A DNA stretch of 64,000 nucleotides from Chlamydia sp. BM-2023 (lineage in GTDB: Bacteria; Chlamydiota; Chlamydiia; Chlamydiales; Chlamydiaceae): positions 1,178,001 to 1,242,000 of the forward strand of contig NZ_CAXIED010000001.1 in NCBI RefSeq assembly GCF_964023145.1. Reading direction: 5' to 3'. Below, piece by piece: positions 41,172 through 50,686 of this stretch (within the stretch, counting starts at the first letter, position 1; each line of letters starts with the position of its first letter). The notes below the pieces were generated by a model. That model did no database searches. It had not been told where the DNA came from and worked only from the letters and a program-made list of their open reading frames with translations. The position numbers were made by a program, and so were the translations under genes.

Positions 41172-42392
41172 TTAGTCTATTTCGTGAAGCTTATTAGAAA
41201 AATGTTTATTGGTAGCACTAACGACACAGCAGTCAGACCAGACGTTTAAAGATGTCTCGATCATGTCTAGCACCGTGTAGAATGGAAGGATCAATCCTAA
41301 CAAATGCAGGGGAACATGCATGGATGTAAGCAGGGAGGAGGCTAGGAAGTAGCATCCCATAGGGACCCCCGCATTGCCAATAGCGCATAGTGTTGCGATA
41401 AAAACCCATCCTAGCATTGAGATAAAAGAGAATGTCAGTCCATTGGACATCCCTACAAAGAGGACGGTAATTAAAATAAAGGCAGCACACCCGTTCATAT
41501 TGATTACTGAGCAAAGAGGAAAGGCCAATCTTGATAGGTTGGGCTTAATTTTAAGCTCTTCTTCGGCTAACTCCATTGTTAGGGGGAGTGTGGAGGCTGA
41601 AGACTTAGAGAAGAAGGCTGTGATCAATGCTGGTGACATAGCTCGAGCGATTAAAATGGGGGAGAGTTTATTTGCTTTTAAGAGCCATGGTAAAACAATA
41701 ATTCCTTGAATGAGGTTAGCTCCTACCACGCAAATGAGATACTTGCTAAAGATAGCCAGGTTTCCTTGGCTTTGAGAAATTTCTTTGTAAAACAGGATTG
41801 AGAAAGCCAGTGTAGCTGGGATGAGCAATTTAAGAACTCCCTTTGCAATATTCAAGAATATAGAGAAAAAGGTCGAAAAGAAGTTGTGAGTGAAGATCTT
41901 CTCTTTTTCAGGGAGGAACAGAGAGGAAATTCCTAATAATGCGGCTAAAAATGTAGCTGAGATAACATTATTTTCTATAAATGGCTCTAAAATATTTCCA
42001 GGGATGGTGTTCGCTAATACTTTAAGGTAGCCTGTGGAGTTTGTAGAGCTTATTTTTTCAAGAGCTCCATCCAGCGGCATGATAGGATGGATCAGTAAGA
42101 ATAATGTCAGGCCTATAGAAGCGGATATGATTGTTGTCAGCAGAGTGTAATATAGTATTTTCCTTCCTAGGGATAGCATAACCTGGAAGTTTTTAATAGA
42201 GGTAATGGTAGAGCCAATAGCAAAAAATACTAGGGGCAGACTTAAAAATCTCAGGAGTTTTAAAAAAATTCCTGATACAATCTCTGCGCTTTGAAATATT
42301 ATAGAGGAGTTTAATGAGCCGAGAATTATTCCTATTAACATACTACCCAGTAGTAGGAGGTTGTAATTCGATTTTACGATTTTCTTTCTCAT
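41172..42392 (-). CDS. gltT: Dicarboxylate/amino acid:cation symporter (DAACS, GltP-like)
   Basis: This 406-aa protein matches the glutamate-transporter family. The serine-rich hairpin SKSSASTLPLT and the NMNGCAA motif (family NMNGTA) mark the substrate-binding half. About eight hydrophobic segments are present. It likely takes up glutamate/aspartate or neutral amino acids with Na+ or H+. The gene precedes the NSS transporter by 4 bp and diverges from an Inc-like gene at 42495. Confidence 0.92.
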   Translation of the reverse strand: MRKKIVKSNYNLLLLGSMLIGIILGSLNSSIIFQSAEIVSGIFLKLLRFLSLPLVFFAIGSTITSIKNFQVMLSLGRKILYYTLLTTIISASIGLTLFLLIHPIMPLDGALEKISSTNSTGYLKVLANTIPGNILEPFIENNVISATFLAALLGISSLFLPEKEKIFTHNFFSTFFSIFLNIAKGVLKLLIPATLAFSILFYKEISQSQGNLAIFSKYLICVVGANLIQGIIVLPWLLKANKLSPILIARAMSPALITAFFSKSSASTLPLTMELAEEELKIKPNLSRLAFPLCSVINMNGCAAFILITVLFVGMSNGLTFSFISMLGWVFIATLCAIGNAGVPMGCYFLASSLLTSMHVPLHLLGLILPFYTVLDMIETSLNVWSDCCVVSATNKHFSNKLHEID

Positions 42393-42432
42393 GATGGATT
42401 ACTAAAAAATTTTAATAAAAGGGTAGGACTAG

Positions 42433-42438
42433 TATAAT
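42433..42438 (+). promoter_or_regulatory. Putative -10 element for the 42.5-kb Inc-like gene
   Basis: An exact TATAAT lies 57 nt before the ATG at 42495, with only a weak TTTTAA 17 nt upstream. The same few bases read TATACT on the other strand, so divergent promoters may overlap here. Confidence 0.35.
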
Positions 42439-42494
42439 AATTCGAAGATTTCTTTTCTTTGAAATAAAACAAAACTTTTTAAAAAAAGTGTAAC

Positions 42495-43727
42495 ATGTCT
42501 TGTTTAAATTTACCCGAGGTTAACGCAACTTTAAAACCTGTTTCTTACGAGGATCTCGCTAATGATGGACAATGGGAAAAAGGATACGCCAGTGTTAGGA
42601 GCTCTTCGTCTTCGCGCGTAAGATTAGAGAAGTATCAAGTAAACCGTCAGGCAAGGATTGCTTGTATTGCTTTGGCTGCGCTTATCACTTTAATTTTACT
42701 TGCAGCGTTGATTGGATCTTTACAGGCCCAGGCGTTTGCCTTCACTTGGGTTTCTATTGTGGTAGCCATAGTAGTTCCTACTATTTTGCTAACTGGTGGG
42801 ATATGTGTCTTACATAGGATTAGTCAAAAAGTAGACGTTTTTTCTGGGACAGTTATAAAACCGTTCGGTGAAAGAATTTGGGCTCCGATTCCTCTGGACT
42901 GTTTTGTTCAAAAGAACGGCCAGGAGGTCGTACAAGAAAGAGTTCAGGAGAACTTTATAGATTTGTCGACTTTAGATGAGAGTGGTTCTGGTGTAGCGCT
43001 AGTATATCTATTGCCTTCTGGCATAGATGCCCGGGTTCCTACTTTTGTTTTCCCTTTGCTAGCGGCTCCTTTCTTAGTGATTTTTAAGATGATCTATAAC
43101 TTGATTAGGTTCTTAGTCATCCCTTTTTATATCATTCTCCAAATGATAGTTCAGTGTTTTTCTAAGGATAAAATTGCACAGGAAGATCGTTTTATTTTTA
43201 AGGATATTATTAGAGAGTGTACCCGTTCTTTAGTTAATCTTCTTAGAGCGCCTTTTTACGGCACAGCATCTATGATTGCGGTGTTTTATGGACTGCTTGA
43301 TCCTTTGGCGGGTCGTGTGGCCTATGCTTGTTTAGAAAGAGATTGGAACGACGATGTAATTCGTTCCCGGGGAATATGGCTGGTCCTTCCCCAACATAAT
43401 TTTAATTTTGAAGGAGGAGGCTCTCGTTTAGGTTTAGGACAATTCAGCTACTACTTAATAGGGTGTTTCCAGCCTCTAGGGATGCTATTCTTTAAAAATG
43501 GTCAAGTGGTTTGTGGAACGAGTACGTCGGCCCAGTACTATCCCAAACGAAAGTTATTTATTTATCCTGGAATTTCTGTTGTACCTTTTGAGGAAGGGGC
43601 AAAAGCCGAAAGGGTAGAGGCTGAAGGTGGTGGGAGTATCGATTTAAGCAGGGAAAGTGAGCATGTTCCCGTTGAAGAAGATGGAGAAGAGACTGATAAG
43701 AGTAATTCTGATTTGGATTCCCAATAA
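42495..43727 (+). CDS. Inc-like membrane protein of unknown function (CT196-like position)
   Basis: The 410-aa product has a Ser-rich hydrophilic N-terminus, a bilobed hydrophobic pair at about residues 54-76 and 82-105, a second broad hydrophobic region near residues 185-225, and a strongly acidic C-terminal tail (EESEH-type, EEDGEETD). The first pair is the Inc signature, while the extra hydrophobic region is unusual for a simple Inc. There is no Shine-Dalgarno, only an A-rich leader. The next two genes (TPR protein, mgtE) correspond in my memory to C. trachomatis CT195 and CT194, which makes this a CT196-like candidate. Confidence 0.75.
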   Translation: MSCLNLPEVNATLKPVSYEDLANDGQWEKGYASVRSSSSSRVRLEKYQVNRQARIACIALAALITLILLAALIGSLQAQAFAFTWVSIVVAIVVPTILLTGGICVLHRISQKVDVFSGTVIKPFGERIWAPIPLDCFVQKNGQEVVQERVQENFIDLSTLDESGSGVALVYLLPSGIDARVPTFVFPLLAAPFLVIFKMIYNLIRFLVIPFYIILQMIVQCFSKDKIAQEDRFIFKDIIRECTRSLVNLLRAPFYGTASMIAVFYGLLDPLAGRVAYACLERDWNDDVIRSRGIWLVLPQHNFNFEGGGSRLGLGQFSYYLIGCFQPLGMLFFKNGQVVCGTSTSAQYYPKRKLFIYPGISVVPFEEGAKAERVEAEGGGSIDLSRESEHVPVEEDGEETDKSNSDLDSQ

Positions 43728-44048
43728 TTTTGATATGGTTGACTTTTCTTTTCCGTTTCTTCGGTAAAATATTTTTGATGAAAAACTTAAATGAGTTAAG
43801 CTGGTCCTGGGATTTTTCTTTTAGCCTTGCTTTTGAGTTTAGTTTTTCAATTTTGTAAGAGCGCAAACTTTTTTACTTAAGAAGATCCCAGACACTAGTG
43901 TGTTGTCATGGGTTTATATCCTGGTTATAGGGTGTAAATTTGCTTTTTTCTAAAACCCTCTAACCAAGGGCAGAGAACTTGGTAGTAAAGCAGATGCGAA
44001 ATGGACTCGTCCTTACCTTTTATTTCTTCTAAAAGCGGAGAACTTCGA

Positions 44049-46127
44049 ATGTCCGATGACTTTTTTTGTTCTGAGGAATTCATAAACTTTTTCATTTCTG
44101 AATTAGTAGACCTAGAAGAGCGTGCAGATATAGGTGAGGGTTACTTAGCACTGTCCGAAAGTCTATTGATGCTTACTCGAGATCACGTTGTGATCTTAAA
44201 GAAAATCATCTTTTATGGGATGAAGTATGGGATTAATAAGAAAAATACCCAAATTCTTATTGATGTATTAGTGTACGTAGATCTTCTATTTAAGAAATTA
44301 GGAATAAGCTCATCCGATCGAATTTCTTTATGCTCCGCAACGGCGTGTGCAAATTTTGAGTTATTTTCTTTAACTGGAGATATAAAATTTCTTGATCATG
44401 TTGTGAAAAGTTTTGATTTGATCGAGCAATTACTAGAGATAAATCCTCATTTGGATGGTAGATTAGGCTGGGGACATTTTTGTGTTGGAGGAAAATCTGA
44501 AGAGATTTCTCATTCTTCTGCAGCGTATGTGTATGAGTCTATAGGTAAAAGCTTTTTAGCGTTGTATTATAGGGATAAAGAAACAGAATATCTCGCTAAG
44601 GCATCGCGTTGTTTTTCCAAAACATTGTCTCTAGCTCCCAACTGTGCGAGTGCTCACGCCAATTATGCTGAGTGTTTACAGATTTTTGGTTTGGGGCAGG
44701 GAAAGTCTTCTTATATACAACAGGCTATGGATCACCTGTCTAGGGCTGTGTTCCTTAGTTTTAATCGGAATGTTGATAATGTTTGCTATGGAAACTATCG
44801 CTATAGCTATGCCTTGGCTGCGGTGAAGTTGTTTGATGTTACCTATGAAAAGGAACATTTTCATCAGGCAAATAGGATCTTGTATCAAACGGTACAAGCT
44901 TGCCCTAACTTTTCAGAATTATGGATTGTCTGGGGTGAGTTATTAATTCGAGCAGGCTGGTTAAACAGCAATATGAAGTATGTAGAATTGGGGTTGGATA
45001 AGTTGGCTTCAGCACAAAAAAAAGGCGGAGACCCCATTATTCTTTCGTCGCTATTAGCTCATGGGATAGCAACACTAGGATTATATTTAGATGAGCCGAA
45101 CCTATTTAGAGAGAGCCGCACGCGATTAATTGCAGCTATGAGGGCGTTTCCCGGGAATTTTTCTTTAATTCAGGCTTTAGGGATTGTTCAGTTATGCTCA
45201 GCATTATATTTTAGTGACGATGCGAGTTTTGCTGCTTCGGCATCATGTTTTAAGTCTTGTATTGAATGTGACGGAGCAAGCATCGACAGTTGGCAAAGAT
45301 TATTTGATGTATATTTTGCCTGGGGAGTCAGAAAGAAAAACATGAGACTGCTTCAAAAAGCTGTTGATGTGGTTAAAAGGTTATGTACTCTACGTCCCGA
45401 AGTGTTTTTATTTTGGAGTGATCGAGGTCTTGCTTTAAAATGCCTGTCTGAAGTGACTACAGATCTTGCTTATAAAGAGATTTATTTAGAGGAGTCTTTG
45501 CTATATTACCGCAAGGCCTGGGATCTTAGTCATCGGATGGAAATCCTGGAATTGTGGGGGCATTCTTGTTATTTGTTAGCAGACCTTCAAGAGTCTAAGA
45601 AATATTATGATGAGGCTTATATGTTATTATCTAGTATAGACTCAGATAAACAGTCTTTTAGGACGAAAGTGATTCTTGCTTCTACACTTCTAGGAAAAGG
45701 TAGGTTGTTGCAAGATGAGAATTTAGTTGAAGAAGCTTTGGCTATTTTAAATACGCTGGTGGATGATTATCCTGAGCAGGAGGACTTGTTACTTTTATTG
45801 GGTGAGGCGTGGTTATTTTTATTTTGGAAACATAACTGCCTTGAGTCCGAGAAATTAGCAAAAATGTATTTAGAACGGTCTGCTGCTTTAGGGTGTAGTC
45901 AGGCATATTATTCCCTAGGTAAATTATATGCTGTAAAAAAAGAGATAAGTCAGGCTTGGGCCATGGTGCTGCGCTCTGTGGATTTTGGTTTTCAAATTAC
46001 AGAGATTCACTGGTTGAACGATCCATGTTTAGCAAATTTACGAGCTGGACATGCTTTTCACGAAGTTATGGCTAATCAAAGGGGTAAGCTATGGTGGGCG
46101 AACAAAACAGAAGTGAAGAGAAGTTAG
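44049..46127 (+). CDS. Tetratricopeptide-repeat protein (CT195-like)
   Basis: From the ATG at 44049 the protein is 692 aa and has GGAG 8 nt upstream. An upstream ATG at 44001 (708 aa) has no Shine-Dalgarno. It is almost wholly helical, with many degenerate TPR units (for example KASRCFSKTLSLAPNCASAHA and YYDEAYMLL) and no signal peptide, so it is a soluble scaffold or chaperone-type protein. It runs into mgtE, overlapping by up to 37 nt. I cannot name a partner; a role with type III secretion substrates is only a guess from family behaviour. Confidence 0.85.
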   Translation: MSDDFFCSEEFINFFISELVDLEERADIGEGYLALSESLLMLTRDHVVILKKIIFYGMKYGINKKNTQILIDVLVYVDLLFKKLGISSSDRISLCSATACANFELFSLTGDIKFLDHVVKSFDLIEQLLEINPHLDGRLGWGHFCVGGKSEEISHSSAAYVYESIGKSFLALYYRDKETEYLAKASRCFSKTLSLAPNCASAHANYAECLQIFGLGQGKSSYIQQAMDHLSRAVFLSFNRNVDNVCYGNYRYSYALAAVKLFDVTYEKEHFHQANRILYQTVQACPNFSELWIVWGELLIRAGWLNSNMKYVELGLDKLASAQKKGGDPIILSSLLAHGIATLGLYLDEPNLFRESRTRLIAAMRAFPGNFSLIQALGIVQLCSALYFSDDASFAASASCFKSCIECDGASIDSWQRLFDVYFAWGVRKKNMRLLQKAVDVVKRLCTLRPEVFLFWSDRGLALKCLSEVTTDLAYKEIYLEESLLYYRKAWDLSHRMEILELWGHSCYLLADLQESKKYYDEAYMLLSSIDSDKQSFRTKVILASTLLGKGRLLQDENLVEEALAILNTLVDDYPEQEDLLLLLGEAWLFLFWKHNCLESEKLAKMYLERSAALGCSQAYYSLGKLYAVKKEISQAWAMVLRSVDFGFQITEIHWLNDPCLANLRAGHAFHEVMANQRGKLWWANKTEVKRS

Positions 46128-47566
46128 ACGCAGCTCTTGGTTCAGGGAATCTAATGGATTCTAAAACGAGTCACCTGGATGACGAACTGAGCTTTAAGTT
46201 AGAGAAAGCGTTTACTTGTTTATCTACGGATATACATTCTCATGATCTTTCCAAGATTGTTAGTGAGTATAATCCTATAGATTTGGCTTACGCGGTTTCT
46301 TGTCTTCCTCCGGATTCTCGGGCTATTCTTTATAAGAATCTTTCTTGTATAGCCTCTAGGGTTGCTTTTATTATTAATACCGATTCTGCGTCACGATGGG
46401 CTATTTTCCGTAAGCTTACGGACATAGAGGTTTGTGCTTTAATTGATCAGATGCCCCCGGATGAAGCTGTATGGGTATTAGATGATATTCCTGATCGTCG
46501 TTATCGTAGGATTTTAGAGTTAATAGATTCTAAAAAATCTTTAAAGATTCGCGATTTGCAAAAGCATGGTAGGAATACAGCGGGAAGACTTATGACCAAT
46601 GAGTTTTTTGCGTTTTTAATGGAAACGACCGTAAAAGATGTTTCAGCGTGTATTAGGAATAATCCGGGAATAGATTTAACACGCCTTGTTTTTGTTTTAG
46701 ATTTTAAAGGAGAGCTTCAGGGCGTTGTTACTGATAGAAGTTTGATCATTAATCCCCCTGAAATTTCTTTAAAGCAGATTATGAGTCAGGTGGAGCATAA
46801 GGTGCTCCCCGATGCAACTCGTGAGGAAGTTGTGGATCTTGTAGAGCGTTATAAGATAGCTGCCCTCCCTGTTGTTGATGAGGAGAATTTTTTGATAGGG
46901 GCTATTACATATGAGGATGTTGTAGAAGCTATTGAAGATATTGCCGATGAGACAATAGCGCGTATGGCTGGTACAACGGAGGATGTGGGTTATCATAGTT
47001 GTCATGTCGTTCAGAGATTTCTTCTTAGAGCTCCTTGGTTGTTAGTAACTTTATGTGCGGGATTGGTTAGTGCTTCAGTTATGGCATATTTCCAGAAAAT
47101 AGCACCCTCGCTATTGGCTTTGGTAATTTTCTTTATTCCTTTGATTAACGGTATGTCTGGGAATGTTGGTGTTCAATGTAGTACGATTTTGGTGCGAAGT
47201 ATGGCGACGGGAACGCTTTCTTTTGGACGTCGTAGAGAAACTATATTCAAAGAAATGAGTATTGGTCTGTTAACAGGAATTGCTTTGGGGATTCTTTGTG
47301 GTATTGTTGTTTATCTCATGGGATTCATAGGAATGAATCTTTTTGCTGGCGGTGGGCTGCAATTAGGAGTTACTGTGGCTGCTGGGGTGTTGGGGGCGTC
47401 GTTAACTGCTACAACACTAGGAGTCCTTTCTCCATTTTTCTTTGTTAAGTTAGGTGTAGACCCCGCACTAGCCTCAGGCCCCATTGTTACAGCGTTAAAT
47501 GATATTATGTCGATGGTGATATTCTTTTTAATAACCGGGTTTTTGAACTTTTTCTTCTTTAGTTAA
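46091..47566 (+). CDS. mgtE: Magnesium transporter MgtE
   Basis: This 491-aa protein has the MgtE N-terminal helical domain (about 35-155), a tandem CBS pair (about 160-290), and a C-terminal membrane domain with roughly five hydrophobic segments. The pore motif region GMSGNVGVQCSTI is characteristic. The first ATG (46091) overlaps the TPR gene by 37 nt and has AGGGG 6 nt upstream. A second in-frame ATG at 46154 also has an AGGG at 7 nt, so the start is not settled. Confidence 0.95.
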   Translation: MVGEQNRSEEKLDAALGSGNLMDSKTSHLDDELSFKLEKAFTCLSTDIHSHDLSKIVSEYNPIDLAYAVSCLPPDSRAILYKNLSCIASRVAFIINTDSASRWAIFRKLTDIEVCALIDQMPPDEAVWVLDDIPDRRYRRILELIDSKKSLKIRDLQKHGRNTAGRLMTNEFFAFLMETTVKDVSACIRNNPGIDLTRLVFVLDFKGELQGVVTDRSLIINPPEISLKQIMSQVEHKVLPDATREEVVDLVERYKIAALPVVDEENFLIGAITYEDVVEAIEDIADETIARMAGTTEDVGYHSCHVVQRFLLRAPWLLVTLCAGLVSASVMAYFQKIAPSLLALVIFFIPLINGMSGNVGVQCSTILVRSMATGTLSFGRRRETIFKEMSIGLLTGIALGILCGIVVYLMGFIGMNLFAGGGLQLGVTVAAGVLGASLTATTLGVLSPFFFVKLGVDPALASGPIVTALNDIMSMVIFFLITGFLNFFFFS

Positions 47567-47665
47567 TAATGTTTTAAAAATATTTTTTATTAATTTATTT
47601 GTATAAAGGTTCTTATTTCTTCTATATTACACCTATCTTCTAGCCAAGAGCAGCAGAGATCATCT

Positions 47666-49123
47666 TTGGATTCTCAAGGATATAATCGTTTCGTCTCTAG
47701 GGATGTTATTATTCTTGTCATCCTTTTTGCTATTATTGCAATTCTTTCAATTATTGGTGCGGTGCTAGTTGGTTCTAATGTGCTGGCCTGTTCGATAGCT
47801 GTACTTTGCGTTGCAAGCATTTCTTTAGTCTTTTGTTTAGTGGGTGTCATTCTTATTGCTTTGTTAAACGCTGAAAAATGGATTTCCCCTAAGATTGTTT
47901 TGCCCGATGAAATAGAGTTTTCTTCACAAGAGCAAGAGTTTCTTCAATCCTTGGTAGATTTACCTGTTTCAGAGGAAATCCGTGAGATTATGACTCCTTC
48001 TATATCTGAGGATAGTTTCGAACGTGTATTTATTGATGTGGGTTATTATCGAGACAATCCTGCTTATAAGGAAAATATAGCTAACAGGGTAGCAAAATTA
48101 GAGCAGTCCCTTATAGATTTTTCTAATGCAGTTATCAAGGTAGTGATTCACTCCGGTAGGACATCTGAGGATTTGATTCAGAGAATTATTAGGGAAATTC
48201 GGGATCTATTTATTCCATCATTTTCATCAAGACAACAAGAAACAACACTGTGCTATTGTTTAAAGAGTTGGGTTGAGCTATTGCAGCAACATTCCTGCGT
48301 AGATTTTATCGTTCTAATTCTTGAGAAACCACATATTAACCGCGTTCTTCTTGAGCATTTAATATCGCTTGCTGGGACCTGGGAAGATCAGCGTGGTGAT
48401 CCCTACTATATTAGTGCTGCTTTACAATCTTTTAATCTTTGGCTTTTTGGGTTGTTTAAAGGTGAAAAATGTATAGAAATGCTGGAGGAGTATAACGCTG
48501 ATCTTCTTACAGAGGAAGTGCGTTCATGCTTAACAAATGGGAACTTTGTTCAGTTAATTTGTTCTCAGATTGAACCTGAATTACTCAATAGATTTACTTC
48601 ATTATTACCTTCTTCTCTAGAATCTTTATCTGCTATGGAATGTCGCAATGTTCGTCGTAGTATGAACTCTGATGGATATGTAAATAATGATCCATTTTTG
48701 CGTGCGGTTATAGATAACCTCAATTTAAGAATGACATTTTGCTTAAATTTACCTGATTGTTCTTCTTGGGGCTTTAGGTTTGCCTTGGCAAGAAATTTAA
48801 CAGGGATTTTTGAGTTAAATGCTTTTATTAAAGAAAACTACCCTAACTTAATTGCCAATCCTTTTTTAATTATGGAATTGTTCCACGGTCATATGAAATA
48901 TCAAAGTTTCGTACAGGGATTGCTAGCGAAGGCAATGCCTATAAGTTATTGGAAGTTGATATTTACTCCTATGATTGCAGGGTTGTTTAGTGCTGGCATA
49001 GCAAATAAGCAGGAGATTGAGGTAATGGCTTCTCACTTAGGTGTACGCTATGAAGATTTAATTAGCGTGATAGCTTCTAACAGCACTTTAGAAGAGTTAT
49101 TCCCCGGTCTTTTCAAAGAATAG
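47666..49123 (+). CDS. Diverged member of the Inc-paralogue family, TTG start
   Basis: This 485-aa product begins at a TTG; no ATG lies in frame before residue ~110. An Inc hairpin is at about residues 14-36 and 40-66. The C-terminal part aligns by eye with the five paralogues at 51.9-61.9 kb: NPAYKEN against DPRYKKEH, TNGNFVQLI against SGNVLGALC, and a final GLFSAGIANKQEIEVMASHL against GGFTTGLFTKRQLKIMGEVL. It lacks the conserved FWLH and GWCL motifs and much of the Pro-rich linker, so it is a diverged copy. The function is unknown. Confidence 0.75.
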   Translation: MDSQGYNRFVSRDVIILVILFAIIAILSIIGAVLVGSNVLACSIAVLCVASISLVFCLVGVILIALLNAEKWISPKIVLPDEIEFSSQEQEFLQSLVDLPVSEEIREIMTPSISEDSFERVFIDVGYYRDNPAYKENIANRVAKLEQSLIDFSNAVIKVVIHSGRTSEDLIQRIIREIRDLFIPSFSSRQQETTLCYCLKSWVELLQQHSCVDFIVLILEKPHINRVLLEHLISLAGTWEDQRGDPYYISAALQSFNLWLFGLFKGEKCIEMLEEYNADLLTEEVRSCLTNGNFVQLICSQIEPELLNRFTSLLPSSLESLSAMECRNVRRSMNSDGYVNNDPFLRAVIDNLNLRMTFCLNLPDCSSWGFRFALARNLTGIFELNAFIKENYPNLIANPFLIMELFHGHMKYQSFVQGLLAKAMPISYWKLIFTPMIAGLFSAGIANKQEIEVMASHLGVRYEDLISVIASNSTLEELFPGLFKE

Positions 49124-49166
49124 CATCGTTTTTTCTTAATTGATTTCTTAGTCTTCATATAAAATT

Positions 49167-49183
49167 CCCTACTGCTTGTAGGG
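49167..49183 (+). terminator. Hairpin after the 47.7-kb gene
   Basis: CCCTAC (49167-49172) pairs with GTAGGG (49178-49183) around a 5-nt loop and is followed by CTTCATATTTG. Its weak T-tract makes it a moderate terminator candidate for the plus-strand gene. Confidence 0.5.
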
Positions 49184-49228
49184 CTTCATATTTGTTATAG
49201 AATATAAATAGGGGCTTTTAAGGAGGGA

Positions 49229-49262
49229 AAGCAGCTTCTTGATGGATTTTACGAAGCTGCTT
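49229..49262 (-). terminator. Terminator after the APC transporter gene
   Basis: A perfect 10-bp inverted repeat (AAGCAGCTTC 49229-49238; GAAGCTGCTT 49253-49262) lies 10 bp after the transporter stop, and on the minus-strand RNA the stem is followed by a pyrimidine-rich tail. Confidence 0.7.
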
Positions 49263-49272
49263 AGGAATTAGA

Positions 49273-50670
49273 TTATTTGATTAATTTTTTATGAGTATAG
49301 TAGATGCCGAAAGGTATCAGGCAGTTTATTGCAAAAGCTACTAATAGGAATGAAGAATATCCAATTCTGCTTGCTCCTGATAGTTGAGTGATCTCTTGAG
49401 GGGGGAGGAAGCTAATCCATAGGGCAAATAAACAAGAAATGATGCCTAAGACAGATAGTGTGCAAATACCGATAAACTTTCCAGGAACCGAATAGAGTCG
49501 TTCAGCTTTTGGTTCTTTGATACGGAGAATTGGACCAGAGATGAATAAGCAAATGTACATAGCTAGATACATTTGGATGCTTAATGCACTTAAGATCCAG
49601 TAGGCTAAATCTGCGGAATCTAAACATAAAAATATCAAAGTAAACAGAGTCACCACAATAGCTTGAAATAGCATAAGATTTGTAGGAACGTTCTTTGAGT
49701 TTACTTTTTTAAATTTTCTAGGTAGGCAATCGTTTTGTGTTGATACGAACAACCCTTTAGTCCCTGCAAACATCCAAGCATTGAGTTCTCCTAAGGAACC
49801 TGCAATGGTCATAACTACAATGATACTGGTCATCCAAGAAAGATTGTATTTATCAAAAAATAGTGAGAAAGCTTTAACGAGACCTGACACTAAGCTGATT
49901 TCTTCTTTAGGGATAACAATAGCGATAGAAAGGGATCCTAGGACTAAGATGGCTAAGGTAGAAATCGCGCCGATAAATACTGCTTTAGGGTAATTTTTTC
50001 TTGGGTTTACCATATCGGAGGCTAAGTTTGCGTTAGCTTCTAATCCACAAAGAGCCAGAAGCATTCCTGCAAGTAAGACAAATGAGGACATGCTACTCAC
50101 GTCTGGAATTAGATCACTCCATGAAAAAGAAATAGCTATGGGGTTTCCAGAAATAATCCAGAAAATAGCGAGGGTAACTAAAATTGCTCCTGGGATTAAG
50201 GTTCCTACGATAACGCAGATAGAACTGAATAGTGCTGAAGTGCTAATTCCAAAAAAGTTAAAGAAAGTTAGCCCCCAGAATCCGGCGAGGATTACAGTGG
50301 CTAAATAAACCTTGTTGTGAGCAAGTGCAGGATTGATTTTGTACACTAGGGTGCTTGCTATAAACGCAAGCATTGCCGGGTACCAGGTCATATTATGGAA
50401 CCATTGCATCCATATTGAGAAAAATCCCCACCATTTTCCCAGGGCATCGCGAGTCCATATATAAATTCCTTGCGGTTTAAAAGATGCTAGCTCTGCTGAA
50501 ATTAGCGCGTAGGGGATCATGAAACAACTTACAGCAAGAGCATAGAAAAATAGAGTTGATAAGCCATGTTTTGCCGTTAATGGCAAGTTTCTTAGGCTAA
50601 TAACTACGGCAAGGGATAACATCCCTACGGTGAATGTGCCTAGGGGTTTCGAAGATTTTGAATGATGCAT
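49273..50670 (-). CDS. APC-family amino acid transporter (XasA/GadC-like)
   Basis: This 465-aa protein has 12 predicted membrane segments and APC-superfamily features (LPLTAKHGLSTLFFYAL at TM1, then SAELASFKPQGIYIWTRDALG). It most resembles glutamate/GABA-antiporter-type amino acid transporters. It is the second gene of a dhnA-transporter pair, 16 bp after dhnA, the same pairing as CT215-CT216 in C. trachomatis (from memory). The substrate cannot be read from the sequence. Confidence 0.9.
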   Translation of the reverse strand: MHHSKSSKPLGTFTVGMLSLAVVISLRNLPLTAKHGLSTLFFYALAVSCFMIPYALISAELASFKPQGIYIWTRDALGKWWGFFSIWMQWFHNMTWYPAMLAFIASTLVYKINPALAHNKVYLATVILAGFWGLTFFNFFGISTSALFSSICVIVGTLIPGAILVTLAIFWIISGNPIAISFSWSDLIPDVSSMSSFVLLAGMLLALCGLEANANLASDMVNPRKNYPKAVFIGAISTLAILVLGSLSIAIVIPKEEISLVSGLVKAFSLFFDKYNLSWMTSIIVVMTIAGSLGELNAWMFAGTKGLFVSTQNDCLPRKFKKVNSKNVPTNLMLFQAIVVTLFTLIFLCLDSADLAYWILSALSIQMYLAMYICLFISGPILRIKEPKAERLYSVPGKFIGICTLSVLGIISCLFALWISFLPPQEITQLSGASRIGYSSFLLVAFAINCLIPFGIYYTHKKLIK

Positions 50671-50686
50671 AAGAGCCTTCTTTAGA

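Noticed and set aside
43741..43780. A TTGACT hexamer followed by TAAAAT before the TPR gene.
   Set aside because: The spacing is about 20 nt, too long for a normal promoter, so I did not list it as a feature.
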